A stretch of 64,000 nt of DNA from Rhynchospora pubera (lineage: Eukaryota; Streptophyta; Magnoliopsida; Poales; Cyperaceae): NCBI GenBank assembly GCA_028095005.1, contig CM051462.1, positions 87,493,846 to 87,557,845 on the forward strand. The letters run 5' to 3'. Under the pieces are notes generated by a model. That model had not been told where the DNA came from. It searched no databases and saw only the letters and a list, made by a program, of their open reading frames with translations. A program made the translations under genes and the position numbers. This document shows, piece by piece, positions 11,227-22,456 of the stretch; positions within the stretch are counted from its first letter, which is position 1; each line of letters opens with the position of its first letter.

Positions 11227-14009
11227 ATGAGTTCAGCAGAAAATGAGGCTGGTCCTTCTGGTGCTTCACCACCTCCCACCGAAACACCCCCCACCGAAGC
11301 ACCCTCCACACAACCTAAGCCAAAAAGACAAAGGCGTCGCGCAGCCCGTCCGAGCGTGCAAAATGTGAATCCACCTGTGCAATCAGCCAACGTAGAAAAC
11401 CAACAGGTTTTGTTTGTTACGGATAACGAGCATCTCGTTGGTTTGTCTTTTGAGGTGGTAATAGAGTGTTTTATGTTAATTTATATTTTTTTTGCTTTAA
11501 TAACTTAGATTTCTTAATAGACTTATAAATTGTATTAAATGCTTATTATAATTTGTAGTAAAAAATTAATCGAAAATGCTTATTATAAATTGTATTATAA
11601 ATTGTATTTATTGTAAATGCTTATAATATTTTTATGTTCAATCTAATAAATTGTATTTATTTTAAATGCTTGTAAATGCTTATAAATTGTATTATAAATT
11701 GTATTTTTAATACAACGGTTTATGTTTTGTGTTAATGCAGCGTGAAAAACATTTGGAGATGAGATCGCACAAACGAACAATTAAGGTGGACGATCGGATT
11801 GAGGGAAGACTGATCAAACTGGGGCTCAGTCACATTACGAAGGTGAAGCATGTCAATGTCGACATGCCATTACTGAAGGCAATGGTCGAATTTTGGCGTC
11901 CGGAGACGCATACTTTTCATTTTCCCGTTGGAGAGATGACCGTTACTCTACAGGTAATTTATTTAAACTTGATATTAAATTTTTTTAATATAATTTTCGT
12001 ATTAATTTTCACAATTAATTCTAACATAAAATTTTGACTTAACATGACACGAATAAATTTGTAGATTTATTTAAACTTTATATTTAAAATTAAAATTTGA
12101 ATATTAATTTTCGTAATATTAACATGACACAAATTGCAATATTAACATGACACGAATTTAATGTATTTTGTAATTATTACCAGGATGTTGCCTTCTTATA
12201 TGGTTTGCGCTCGACGGGCATTCCAGTTAGATCGAATACGAGAGGGCCCTGGGAGAAAAAGATTCGTGCAAATCTTTATCCTCATGAAGATTTGGGAGAG
12301 TGGCACCGAGAAAGGAGTAGCAGGGAGTAAGTGAAAAAAATAAGAATGCAATATTGATTTTGCCTATTCAATATATGCATTGCATACTTGTATTGATTAT
12401 TTTAAATTTGTACAATGCAGGGGCGATGTTGTTGTGGGCAACAACATCAAGTTGAAATGGTTGCGGCAAAATTGCGGGGTGGCGCCACAGACAGATGCTA
12501 CTGGTGAGGAGTTAGACCGATACACGCGTGCAGTGGCTCTAGAGCTATTTGGGACGTTGATGTTTCCCGATATTTCTCAGAATTCTGTCCCAGCATACTA
12601 TTTAGAGCTCGTATCGGTATAATTTTCTTAACTTAAATAATATTTTTATTTGTTTACGAAAATAGTAGAATTCAATATTACAAATTCAATATTTTTTTTT
12701 GTTGACACATAATGAAGCTGCCACTTGAAGAGACTTTACTTTTAGTTTATTTTTATAATTTCTTGATAATTTGGATAGTTCAATAATTTGAAATAAAATG
12801 TGTTTTTTTCCAATTCGTGAGACTTAACAGTCTAATTTTTAAGCAAAGATACTTTTGTTAAAACATATTAATACATCAGTTAGTATCGAAGATTAAGAAA
12901 TTACCAATTTTTGGTGTTCTTGGATCAATTTTTGGATGAACAATCAATGTGCTTCCCTTAAATTTATTTTTTACTTCTTGAATAAATCTGGGCCGTCTGA
13001 TTTGATTTAAAATGACAAAAAAGAAAAAAAATGTTGAAATGTTGAAATTATTTTGAAATGTTGAAATTATTTTAAAATGCCACTGGTAGCACATGAGGGT
13101 TCCATAGCGGAGCATGTTCGGTTGCCGCTGATTTTTTACCACATTGTTGCCTACTACTACCCCGACCGTTGTAGGCATCAGTTTGGACTGTACCAGATTA
13201 CTCCTCCTCCACTACCTGTGGTACGTTTGTTATATTTTTCCGATTTATCATACGATTAACTACTATTTAATTAGAGTAAACAACTAACGTGTTTATTTTA
13301 ATAGAGTTGGGACGTGACACAGAACCTGCTGGGTTTCCAGCACGGTACCTATCGAGATCGTCCAGATTTTGCTACCATTTTTGCGGGTGCACATGCTGAG
13401 TGGACTGACGAGGCACGCCAGCTGGAGACTCGATCCTGGAGTGCCACCGATTCGTTGCGGTACTTCCGATGGTTTTGGCGATACGGTGCCTCCGAGAGAC
13501 CCACGCCACGAGAGGATGCCGAGGCACGTCTCCAGCGCACTCAGCAGCTGCCTCTTGCTCAGAGGCAGTACACAAACATGGGGTCCAGACTTCGCAATAC
13601 GGTACATCTTAATTTTTTAAATATGGAATGTATGATTGGTAAATGGAATTGTGCAATATGTCATTATTCTCGTAAATTGCAGGGCAACTCTGCGCTGAAG
13701 AATGCACTTCATGCATTGGGGCTGGTTGTGAAGAAGGGGTGCAGAAGGGTGGGAAAGGCAATTCTCGCCAACTATCGTTCGCAGTTGCATGATGCTTCCA
13801 TCCCTTTGAGGTAATTTTAAATAATTTAATTTTTTGATTGCGTTTTTGCATTTTAAATTCAATAATTTATAAATTACAGGTTGGAGGATTTGTTGGAGCA
13901 GCGAGGACTTCCAACAAATATTGAGGACATACCAGATTCTGGGGACGAGTCTTCCTCTGCACGTCCGACTGTACCCACAGACCTTCAGACGGAGGATCTG
14001 ATGCATGCG
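11227..14009 (+). pseudogene. Plant mobile domain protein (MAIN / PP7-long-form-like), internally deleted and 3'-truncated
   Basis: Spliced exons with consistent phase can be read: 11227-11454, 11741-11953, 12184-12326, 12421-12616, then after a gap 13090-13220, 13305-13601, 13683-13810 and 13880-14009. The first encodes a Ser/Pro/Thr- and Arg/Lys-rich leader. The next three give the N-terminal half of a plant mobile domain (GLSHITKVKHVNVDMPLLKA, then VAFLYGLRSTGIPV). Later exons give its C-terminal half (FYHIVAYYYPDRCRHQFGLY) and a tail. Family members, such as MAIN, MAIL1 and PP7L homologues, have roughly 100 more residues between these halves. Here 12617-13089 contains none of them, and the phase does not join across the gap. 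The last exon ends at a donor-like GCG|GTTAG, 24 bp before the inverted-repeat rearrangement, so any later exon is lost. Nuclear silencing and genome-stability roles are known for relatives; this copy is probably inactive. The domain also occurs in plant transposons, so an element origin is possible. Confidence 0.7.
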
Positions 14010-14033
14010 GTTAGTATTCGTTCATATGCAAGT

Positions 14034-14163
14034 CTCAAATGATCAAATTACAGAAACTTATTAGTTATCACACAATAAATTTATTCTCCCTGATTTATTA
14101 TAAATTTATTATAAATTTATTGTGTGATAACTAATAAGTTTCTGTAATTTGATCATTTGAGAT
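14034..14163. repeat. Fold-back tip of the large inverted repeat
   Basis: Bases 14034-14085 are the reverse complement of about 14110-14162 (arm sequence CAAATGATCAAATTACAGAA), with a 24-bp loop. The first half matches 38100-38150 in the same orientation; the second half starts the left arm. The loop phrase TTCTCCCTGATTTATTAT resembles 15672-15692 inside the arm. Confidence 0.8.
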
Positions 14164-15217
14164 TATTTGCCATCCATCAAATAATCGTACCTAATAGATT
14201 AATAGTTGTGATGTTCAAGTTCATTTATGAACGGTAAAAATTACAATATATTTTCCTTATTAATTTATCATGTGATGTTCAAGTTTATTTGTGAAGTAAC
14301 ACTTTTACTTGATAATTATTTCAAAAGATTGTCTAGACAAATTTTTTTTAGTCGCCATAATTTGTAACAACTGGATTTTTTTTTTGGGATCAAAGTCCGT
14401 AGGCAAAACATTATTTGTAATAACTGGATTTAAAGTAGCAAAACATTATTTGTAATTTTAGTTTAAAAAGTATTAACAGTAATACAAAAGCAATTTTTTT
14501 TGTCACAGTAATATTTGGGTCTGAATCCGACCGATGATAGAAGTAGAGAGGAAAAGGAAGAAAATACTATAGATTTAGAAGACACTTTGAAGACAGAAGG
14601 TTGAATTATAAAAAGTTTTTTTTTCCTTTTTAGTTATTAGTCAAAAGAGACATGGCGTGAGAAAATAGCAAGATAGATAAAGCTTTTTAAAAAATTATTT
14701 TTCTTGATACTACAAAAAAATCTTATGTCGGTCCAATTCAACCAAAATCTTATTAAACATATATACTACTTGATTGTTCTCTCTGTGTTTTGGCATTACA
14801 CTTAGATGCCTAATGAACTAATACAATATATATGTCAAAGCATGCCTAATCAATCTTTCAATATTATTTTGCTCTCAATCTTTCCATATTATTATAAAAA
14901 AAAACTTCAGGAAATCTAGTGAGACAAAGAAGGTGTTGCGTGGCAGGTTCTGGGCCTATGCCTAATGAAGTCCCCAACTCTTATCGCCCTATGCTGCCAT
15001 GCACCGAAACCACTAGTCGCTGCCTGATTGGCTGTGCTATTGAATGGGCCAAAGCAATGTCACGCAAAAAAGCTAAGATCGGAATCCCGATCTTAGCTAA
15101 GGTCGAAATTCGGGATTCCGATCTTAGCTAAGGTGGGAATCCGGGATTCCGATCTTGCAGTCGGAATCCCAGATTCCGATCTTGTGATACTATTTAAAAA
15201 AATGTCATTATATTGAT
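14100..15217 (-). mobile_element. Truncated inverted copy of a Mutator-like element end (left arm)
   Basis: This is the reverse complement of 37073-38152, that is, the interior and TIR of the element at 36997-40676. It includes the TIR block with repeated GATCGGAATCC / GGATTCCGATC modules (about 15078-15182). It stops at ATTGATAT (15217), where the right-arm copy continues another 76 bp through the element terminus, its target duplication and 22 bp of flank. Those bases are deleted here. Confidence 0.8.
14377..14408 (-). mobile_element. Minimal 5'-truncated LINE tail, 32 bp, with ~21-bp target duplication
   Basis: A T-run followed by GGGATCAAAGTCCGTAGGCA is, on the minus strand, the usual plant L1 3' end (TGCC-T-ACGGAC...ATCC plus poly-A). 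It is flanked by CATAATTTGTAACAACTGGA (14356-14376) and CATTATTTGTAATAACTGGA (14409-14429), a 21-bp direct repeat with two mismatches. The mirrored copy is at about 37855-37888 in the right arm. Confidence 0.75.
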
Positions 15218-18200
15218 ATACAATTTAGGCCCAATTATTTTTATGCCAATGGGCTTGTTTTACATTCAGTTTTATGAGGAAAAAAATCACGCTGTGTTGA
15301 TTCAAAATACAGATACTAAAAATCTCTGAAGTCATTTAACCATGAAATTGCTTTATTGGTCGTCTTGTGTGAGATCTATCAAATCAACCAAGGGAGAACC
15401 TTAAACATTCAAATTTGTTAATGATGTTTTCATGCTTTATAGGCTACATCTGGGTTTTCTTATATTGCGTTCTTGATGTGATGTGATACAGTAATTGTTT
15501 TGCACCTCTTCTCCCCTCCAAATTAAGATAGAAAAGGATGCATGTTAATTGAAGATAACACATTTCGTTGAAGTTAAAAGAGTAATAGATTCATACATGT
15601 CGCAACTTGAAGAACCATTAAAAATGAAACATCTAAAGGTGTGCAATACATGCATTTGTTTTATCTTAAAATTATTCTCCCTGATCTATTATCAATCATA
15701 TGAGATAACCTGAATCAGGTTCGTTGTACTTTAAATCTTTTATTGCAAAGCACTAAGTACTACACGGCTGTTAATTAACCAAAAAAAATCCCTATAAAGC
15801 AACTTTATAAAGACATTGGGGATAAAGCGGATTAGGTTTTGCTGCACAAAACAATAATTATATATATATCTGAAGAGTGTTTTCCGTGATAGTCTCTGTC
15901 ATGTTCATTAAGAAAAGCATATATTTGAAGAGTGCTTGTTTTGTACAAAGAACTCTGCACATGTCCATATCAGATTAGTTGGATCCAATAATCAGTGTAT
16001 GTGTATTGGCAATGAATATTTTTCGTGATAAAAGAAAGATTTAATTAAAAGCGAACACTTTATCTGGAGATACTTTTGGATAAATCAAATAAATTGTGAC
16101 GTCAACAAAATCATTTTCATTCTCAGTGGTGAAAGGTATAGTCTTTACTGGTGTATTTAACAGGTACTATTTTAGCTTCAAGCACTGAACAAACAGAAAA
16201 AAAATTTGTGTAACAGAAATAGATTAAAATGTATGATCATTGTGTAACAGAAATAACTGTACAGTCTTGCCAATACACAAAAATAGTTGATTTATTTTAA
16301 TTTCACTTTATGATAAGCTTCAATATTATTAAACCTTAATTTACTAGCATGTTGAATCGTTAGCTTGTTTTCAGAACACCAAAATGTGGTTTCTTTAACT
16401 ACCTTTCAGTTACGAAATCTTGCTTTATTTAATCATGAGAACTAAACCAGGTTGTTGTTTTTTCCCCCCCGAAAACTAAACTAAATCCAGATTGTTACTC
16501 TCATTCAGGCTGAAAATCATAGAAGAGTACTGAAGAGGTTCGAATTAAAGAAATTCAAATTTGAGTAAAGATGATTCATAGAGGCAAAGACTTCAACAAC
16601 AACAAAAAGTTTTTAAGTATACTTACATTAGAAAGGGATCAATAGTTAAGCTGTTCTAGCTAGCTAATGCAAGATTTTCTTTAGCACAACTCACACTACT
16701 TTATGGCTACACTAGCTTGTTGCCAATTGTCTTCGTCTAAAATTATGGTTGTGTGTCAAATGCAACGGATAATGCGAGGATATAGATTGCAATTTATGAA
16801 TATGATCAATTAATGGAGCCAACAGGATCCTTTTAAATGCCGGGACGGGATTTTTTTTATTATTCCCAAAATGCGCAAAGGATCCAATAACTAAAGACCG
16901 ACAAAAATCTGGCCGGATCGATAGACAGTGATATTGTCGATGTTAAGAAAAAAAATATTATATCGTGCTTCAAATGAGATGTTAAAGTTGCATCCCGCAA
17001 TATTCGGCGTTGTTGAACCTTCGAACATTGCACTTATCCACTTGCGAAAGCTCCATATTCCTTAACTACTTTCATTTTCTGTCACTGTACATAAATATAG
17101 ATAGGTATATAACTATATATCTCTTGAGATTGAAATGCATCTTTTTCATGTCCTTCCAATTTTATTTTAAGATGAAAAAAATATATAGGCAGTATCCATA
17201 AATAAGGAAGCAAATGATGCCTTTTGTATCGTCGTAATACTGACATCTTGGAGACTTGGACATGTTGCTTCAAGTTTAGGATATTCTTTTCTCATATAAT
17301 GTAGACGAGGAAATTGTGAGGTAAAATTTAGAAGAGAATCGTTACAAAGTATTCATGGACAGCTTAACCGCCTATTAGAATTTTGCATCTTATTCGTCTA
17401 TAAACACGTCAATTTAAGTTTTGCATCTATGTGTGAAGCACTTATCCACATATTAAGAATAAATGATGAATCATAATATCTTCACAATTACACATCTGAG
17501 ATACTAAACAATTTATCCTGTTTCTGGCCAAGTTGTCTCTGATGCAAAATTCTTTTCTCATTCATATGTTGCAGATTGTAATATTCTTTCCAATGAATAT
17601 GGAAGGTCCTAGAGGTTTATAGCTAGGAATCAAGATACCTTGTGCTGAGTTTAAATTCATTGATATTCTTAGTATGAAATCCGAATAACAACTTCTTGTG
17701 AATAAATTCAAATTGATCTCTAGTCAAAAGAGAATTTAGTTAGGGAAGAGTATACTCTGCGTGCACTGTGCAGACTCTGCTTCAAGTAGCACAATGCTAT
17801 CTACAGACAGCTATCACTTGGATATTATTCCTTAATTGTTTATACTATGTAACAAACTAAATTCATAGGATACCATACATGCATGTATCATTATGATTCC
17901 ATCATATTAATTTTTCTGAATATATTTTGGTAGCCTATAACCGACAAGTTGCTTTGTATATGACTTCTACAAAAATCAGAAATCAGTGAGATAGTTTAAC
18001 TTGAGTTTGCGCCACAGAAGATCTGGTACACATGAATAATATTTCTGCAGCTCCAATTGCATGCATCTCATCATTCACTATTTTGCTGCGTGTGTACAGA
18101 ATACAGATGCTGAGATGCAATTTTATCCAGGATCCAGCACGGTCCTGCCCAATTGAGGCAAACAGAATCATCAAATTTGCTGAGATTCTCTCAGCACCTC

Positions 18201-19807
18201 CTGCCTCCCCAGTTGATGTGGTCGCTGATTGAGACGCACTACATGCTACGTGGCATTTCATGATTGGCACGACGGCCACCTGTACAGTGATACTATTTAT
18301 GATTAGGTTGCAGAGAGGTATATATGTAATGTCCGTCAGATCTAAAGTTATCTAGAGATACTTTCAGCCGTCTGATTTATGGAATTTAAATTAAGATTCA
18401 ACGGTTCATATATGTTATATTGTTATGCAGATAAAATTTAAAGGTTGAGATTTGTTGTTTGAAGCCGAATCAACGATTTTGAAATTAATATTAGGGACTT
18501 CCGGTGAGCTCAATTTTACACTATTTTTACTTAGAAAACTAATAGTCTCATCTCTCAAGTATATATGTAATTAAAAAGCAAGACTTAGGAGATTCGTATG
18601 ACTCATCGAGTGATAGTATTCGTTAAGTGTGGAGTGTGATGGAAGCCAGGAAAGGTGCTAATCCCACTTTAGAATTAAGTTAATGAATTCTTACAAGTGA
18701 ATTAACAAGTTGATTAGACGGACCCAATTAACCACTAACGATGGATAGTTCTGATTAAATTTAAAGATAATGGAGATAGGATTTTTCTTGGTGCATGGGC
18801 CACCTTAAGATTGCAATTTTTTTTTGCCTATTCTGCTTTTTTATATTTTAATCATAATAGTAATAATGATGATGATGATCCAAGCAAAAATATCAATTAG
18901 ATGCAATTGTTCTTGGGTACAGGTTTTAGATGGTTTGAGGTTTTTTTAGTGTAATGTACTTTTTGAATGTTTTTATCATCAGAAAAATGGTAGAGTGCTT
19001 CTATACGATTTTTTTTAATGGCCTAAGCATATACAATACACACGAAAACATTTTTCGAAAATTCCCGTGTATTTAGATCGTCCCCCATACAGGACAGTCA
19101 TTTTCGAAATCAAAAAATTAGTTTATGATCTAATGATCTAATTAGTTCTATATATAGATGATGGATGAAATACACTCTGATGTACATATCGTCCCCTATA
19201 CACAAGAGTTATTTTCGAAATATAAAATAAAAATGATCAATTCGAACCGTTCAAGTTGTCCATCATATTGAAAATTTTACGGAGACCAAATTTTATATAG
19301 GCAAAATTGAGCCCATACCCTTCAAATCTTCCTTATTTAGATATTTACCCCTCAAATATTTTAAATTAGCCTCATACCTCTCAAATCTTGATGTAACTAG
19401 ATGTATATGCAATTTTAATTAATTTATGAATATAAAAACTGAATTTTATGTTTTAAGACCAAATTGTCCCTGTCTAAACTCTCTCTCCAGACCTATAAAC
19501 GTAAGAGACCTTTCATCTTCCAAACGATAAAAACTCTGACGTATGCTATTTTCTTTCTAAATATATTTCCTAATTGTTAGATCGTGAAAGAGATATCTTT
19601 CTAATTCCGTTTATGAAGTAAGAAGAAGACAACCTCAAGTTAAATTTATTACAAGAGGATGTTGTTGGCTATGGATTGGTACCATGAAAGAAGGATTAGT
19701 ACCAGTATCGATTTAGTTGGCTATGGATTTATCTTTATTAAATCTGATTTGTTTAGAAAACTCATTAAAAAAAACATGTAGATAGGAAAGCTCATATATA
19801 TCATCAA

Positions 19808-19977
19808 GGCTCCGTTTGGATGGCTTCTTTCCGGAATAAGAAATAAGGAATAACTACTTTTTACCAATAAATTTATTTCTAACCATCCAAACTCTTCACA
19901 AAAGTTACACACTTCCCAATAAATTTCTTCCCTTCTTGCTTCTTCCTACCTTATTTTCAACGCATCCAAACGGAGCC
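19808..19977. mobile_element. Tourist-like MITE, 170 bp
   Basis: Perfect terminal inverted repeat GGCTCCGTTTGGATG / CATCCAAACGGAGCC, with CAA on both sides (19805-19807, 19978-19980). Mirrored at 32211-32380 in the right arm. Confidence 0.8.
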
Positions 19978-20034
19978 CAAGAGATATTTCTATAAAAGAG
20001 ATCGAACCTCATTTAACGCAAAGATTGTAGTATA

Positions 20035-20223
20035 GGCTCCGTTTGGATGCATTGAGAATAAGATAGGAAGAAGGAAGAAGGGAAGTAATTTATTGGGAAG
20101 GGGTAAATTTATTGAGAAGTGTGTAACTTTTGTGAAGAGTTTGAATGGTTAGAAATAAATTTATTGATAAAAAATGGTTATTCCTTATTCCTTATTCCGG
20201 GAAGAAGCCATCCAAACGGAGCC
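20035..20223. mobile_element. Tourist-like MITE, 189 bp, opposite orientation to its neighbour
   Basis: Ends GGCTCCGTTTGGATGC and CATCCAAACGGAGCC, flanked by ATA on both sides (20032-20034, 20224-20226). It contains the internal duplication TTTATTGGGAAG/TTTATTGAGAAG. Mirrored at 31965-32153. Confidence 0.8.
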
Positions 20224-20839
20224 ATAAATATTTGCAATTCTAGAAACTTGACAGATTCTATCAACCAATTGAGTAAATGAACTTTTTAGATCGATTTCTA
20301 AATTGATTTCAGATATTATGCCTTCTTTTACCTATCTATGCTGTCTTTTCTCTAATACAAACCAAAATTTCATAAATTTATACTAGTACGGCAGTACATG
20401 AGTTTGCACATTTTCCGTCAAGAGCTATCGTTTGTATTTATCTTCTAAGAAACAACACGCATATCTTAATTTAAGTAATATAGATATGAATTGGTCTCTT
20501 GAAATTCAACGCAACAACACAAAATATTTAATCATAGACAAAATAACAGAGCTTCTTGGACATACGCCTGAGAGTCAATGCTTAACTAATTAACTACTGC
20601 ACTTTGTATTGTTTGGAAGATGAAAGGTCTGTTACTCTCATAGGTCTGGTAAGAGAGTTTAGGCTGGGACAATTTGGTCATAAAACATAAAATTCAGCGT
20701 TATTCATAAATTAATCAAAATTGCTGAGGAGGATATACATTTGGTTACATCAAGATTTGAGGGGTATGAGACTAATTTAAATGATTTGAGGGTCAATATC
20801 TAAATTAGAAAGATTTAAAAGGTATGAGCCCAATTTTAA

Positions 20840-20880
<41 letters not shown>

Positions 20881-20884
<4 letters not shown>

Positions 20885-21276
20885 GATTGATAAAATACAC
20901 TCTGGTGTATGGATCGTCTCCCGTACACCAGAGTCGTTTATGAAATCTAAAAATCAAACAGTCGATCCGAACCGTTCAAATTATTCTCCATATTGAAAAA
21001 CTCTCGGAGACCAAATTTTACCATTTTTAGAATTTTTTTTCTATATATTATGATATTTTCAAAAAACATTACAATTGGAGTATTTCAGGCCCTCCAATTT
21101 GAAAATATCATAATATATAGCAAAAAAATTCTAAAAATGGTAAAATTTGGTCTCCGAGAGTTTTTCAATATGGAGAATAATTTGAACGGTTCGGATCGAC
21201 TGTTTGATTTTTAGATTTCATAAACGACTCTGGTGTACGGGAGACGATCCATACACCAGAGTGTATTTTATCAATC

Positions 21277-21280
<4 letters not shown>
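20881..21280. mobile_element. Near-perfect 400-bp hairpin MITE flanked by (TA)n
   Basis: Begins AGTGGATTGATAAAATACAC and ends with its exact complement; the two 200-bp halves are almost identical inverted copies around 21081. TA microsatellites flank both sides (20843-20880, 21281-21316). A diverged half-copy of the same family follows at 21317-21540 and another precedes at 19146-19300. Mirrored at 30910-31309, where the TA runs differ in length. Confidence 0.75.
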
Positions 21281-21321
<41 letters not shown>

Positions 21322-21586
21322 ATGTATTATGATATTTTCAAAAACACTATAATTAATGTATTTCAAGCCCTGTAATTTGAAAATATCATAATATATGACA
21401 AAAAAAAAGTCTAAAAATATAAAATTTAGTCTCCAAGAATATTTCAACATGAAAAATAACTTGAACAATTCAGATTGATTGTTTGAATTTTGGATATCAG
21501 AAATGATTTATCCCGTACACCAGAGTGTATTTTATTGATCCTGTGTGTGTACATGAGAGATGGGGACTAATGTGCTATGGATAGAA

Positions 21587-22456
21587 CCAGGGTGTTTACT
21601 AGTCATTTTTTGACTGTCGGATCGCCGTAAGATCCGTGTTTTTATTTAATTAACGGATCAGATCTTGGCGCTGACGAGAGTTAGATGGGGTTTTTCTTAT
21701 TTTCCCTCCGTTACTCCTCTCCGTATGATTAAAAATAAAATCTTGCTAGAAAGTACCATCAATACATTTTCATTACTTTTCAATCACTGTCTCTCTGTTT
21801 CCATGGCCAACACCAACACGTCCGAGATCTCCTCAGCTTCTCCGACAGTTGAGCCAGCCCGTTTCTACTCCGGTGACCATCATAATTCACAACACCAGTG
21901 GCTCCGATCGAATCCCCTTCAATTCAATTAGGGTGTGTTTGGATAGGCCGGGAATAGGGAATAAGAATAAGAAATTTCGGTTTGCGTGTTTATTCTTATT
22001 CTTGTGCAACCCAAACAACTCAAGAATAAGAAATAAGGGTCCTTATTCCTATACTAACAAAACCATGGTATAAGAATAAGGAATAAGAATAAGCACGCAA
22101 ACCGAAATTTTTTATTCATATTCCTTATTCCCGGCTTATTCCGTTGCATCCAAACACACCCTTAATAGTTTAAAAGAGGTGAAGGAGGAACTCGGGTTTC
22201 GAGAGGTGAAGAGCAATTTAATTGATCTGACTAATTAATACCGTCTAGGGTTTCTCCCAGTTTCGAGAAAAGAAGGCACAAATCGCTAGAGGAGAAGGAT
22301 CGAGAGAGAGAGAGAGAGTTGCGGAGGAGTGATTGCCTCCACGGACAGGAGAGGAGTATCCTTCTTCAGCGCCAAGATCTGATCCGTTAATTTAAATCAA
22401 AACACGGATCTTACGGCGATCCGACAGTCAGAAAATGAATAGAAAACACCCCCTGG
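21587..22456 (+). mobile_element. Non-autonomous TIR element (CCAGGGTGTTT ends) carrying a gene-like fragment
   Basis: The first 95 bp (CCAGGGTGTTTACTAGTC...) and the last 90 bp (...GAAAACACCCCCTGG) are inverted complements, including GACTGTCGGATCGCCGTAAG and GATCTTGGCGCTGA. No matching target duplication is found at the flanks. The interior holds a pyrimidine-rich leader and a short open stretch (about 21800-21930) interrupted by a Tourist MITE at 21931. This is the layout of elements that carry gene pieces (Pack-type). The inner edge of the inverted repeat (22215) cuts through it, so the right arm has only 29969-30597. Confidence 0.6.
21931..22161. mobile_element. Tourist-like MITE, 231 bp, TTA target duplication
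   Basis: Ends GGGTGTGTTTGGAT and ATCCAAACACACCC, flanked by TTA on both sides (21928-21930, 22162-22164), the canonical PIF/Harbinger target. The interior is itself partly palindromic (AATAAGAATAAG repeats). It splits the open stretch of the surrounding TIR element. Mirrored at 30023-30253. Confidence 0.85.

Larger units (their letters stand above)
19302..20840. mobile_element. TIR element ~1.5 kb with ~240-bp inverted ends, hosting two Tourist MITEs
   Basis: The first 240 bp (from CAAAATTGAGCCCATACC) and the last 240 bp (to GGTATGAGCCCAATTTTAAC) are inverted complements at roughly 80-90% by eye. They share phrases such as ACCTTTCATCTTCCAAACGA and CATCAAGATTTGAG. No transposase is seen. It appears to sit in a TATATA-flanked copy of the hairpin element family that starts near 19146. 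Mirrored at about 31348-32886. The superfamily is uncertain because I could not settle a target duplication; long TIRs suggest Mutator-like. Confidence 0.6.
14100..22215 (+). repeat. Left arm of giant inverted repeat (partner 29969-38152)
   Basis: The whole stretch is the reverse complement of 29969-38152. Paired positions sum to 52264 at the outer end, 52188 over most of the arm and 52184 at the inner end. The shifts come from one 76-bp indel near 15217 and from unequal TA repeats. In the segments I compared the arms are almost identical, with only occasional substitutions, for example near 18440. The arm contains no gene I recognise. It holds an inverted copy of a Mutator-like element end (14100-15217), a tiny LINE tail (14377-14408), a 1.5-kb TIR element with nested Tourist MITEs (19302-20840), a perfect hairpin element (20881-21280) and part of another TIR element (21587-22215). 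The stretch 15218-19150 is unannotated single-copy-looking DNA. Confidence 0.95.

Noticed and set aside
13293..13851. Several antisense open frames over the mobile-domain exons
   Set aside because: Shadows of GC-richer plus-strand exons whose splice signals and protein similarity support the plus strand.
14034..14163. Small hairpin as an independent MITE
   Set aside because: No target duplication, and both halves match the outer end of the large inverted repeat; better explained as its fold-back tip.
14919..15131. 70-aa open frame beginning MRQRRCC
   Set aside because: It lies in the TIR of a Mutator-like element and ends in GGAATCC modules; not coding.
15080..15182. GATCGGAATCCC repeats as a CRISPR-like array
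   Set aside because: Short inverted modules without unique spacers, in TIRs of an element with 9-bp target duplication in a plant genome.
17983..18279. 98-aa open frame (mirrored at 33909-34205) as a gene
   Set aside because: No recognisable domain, overlapping frames open on both strands, and identity between arms only reflects the recent duplication, not selection.
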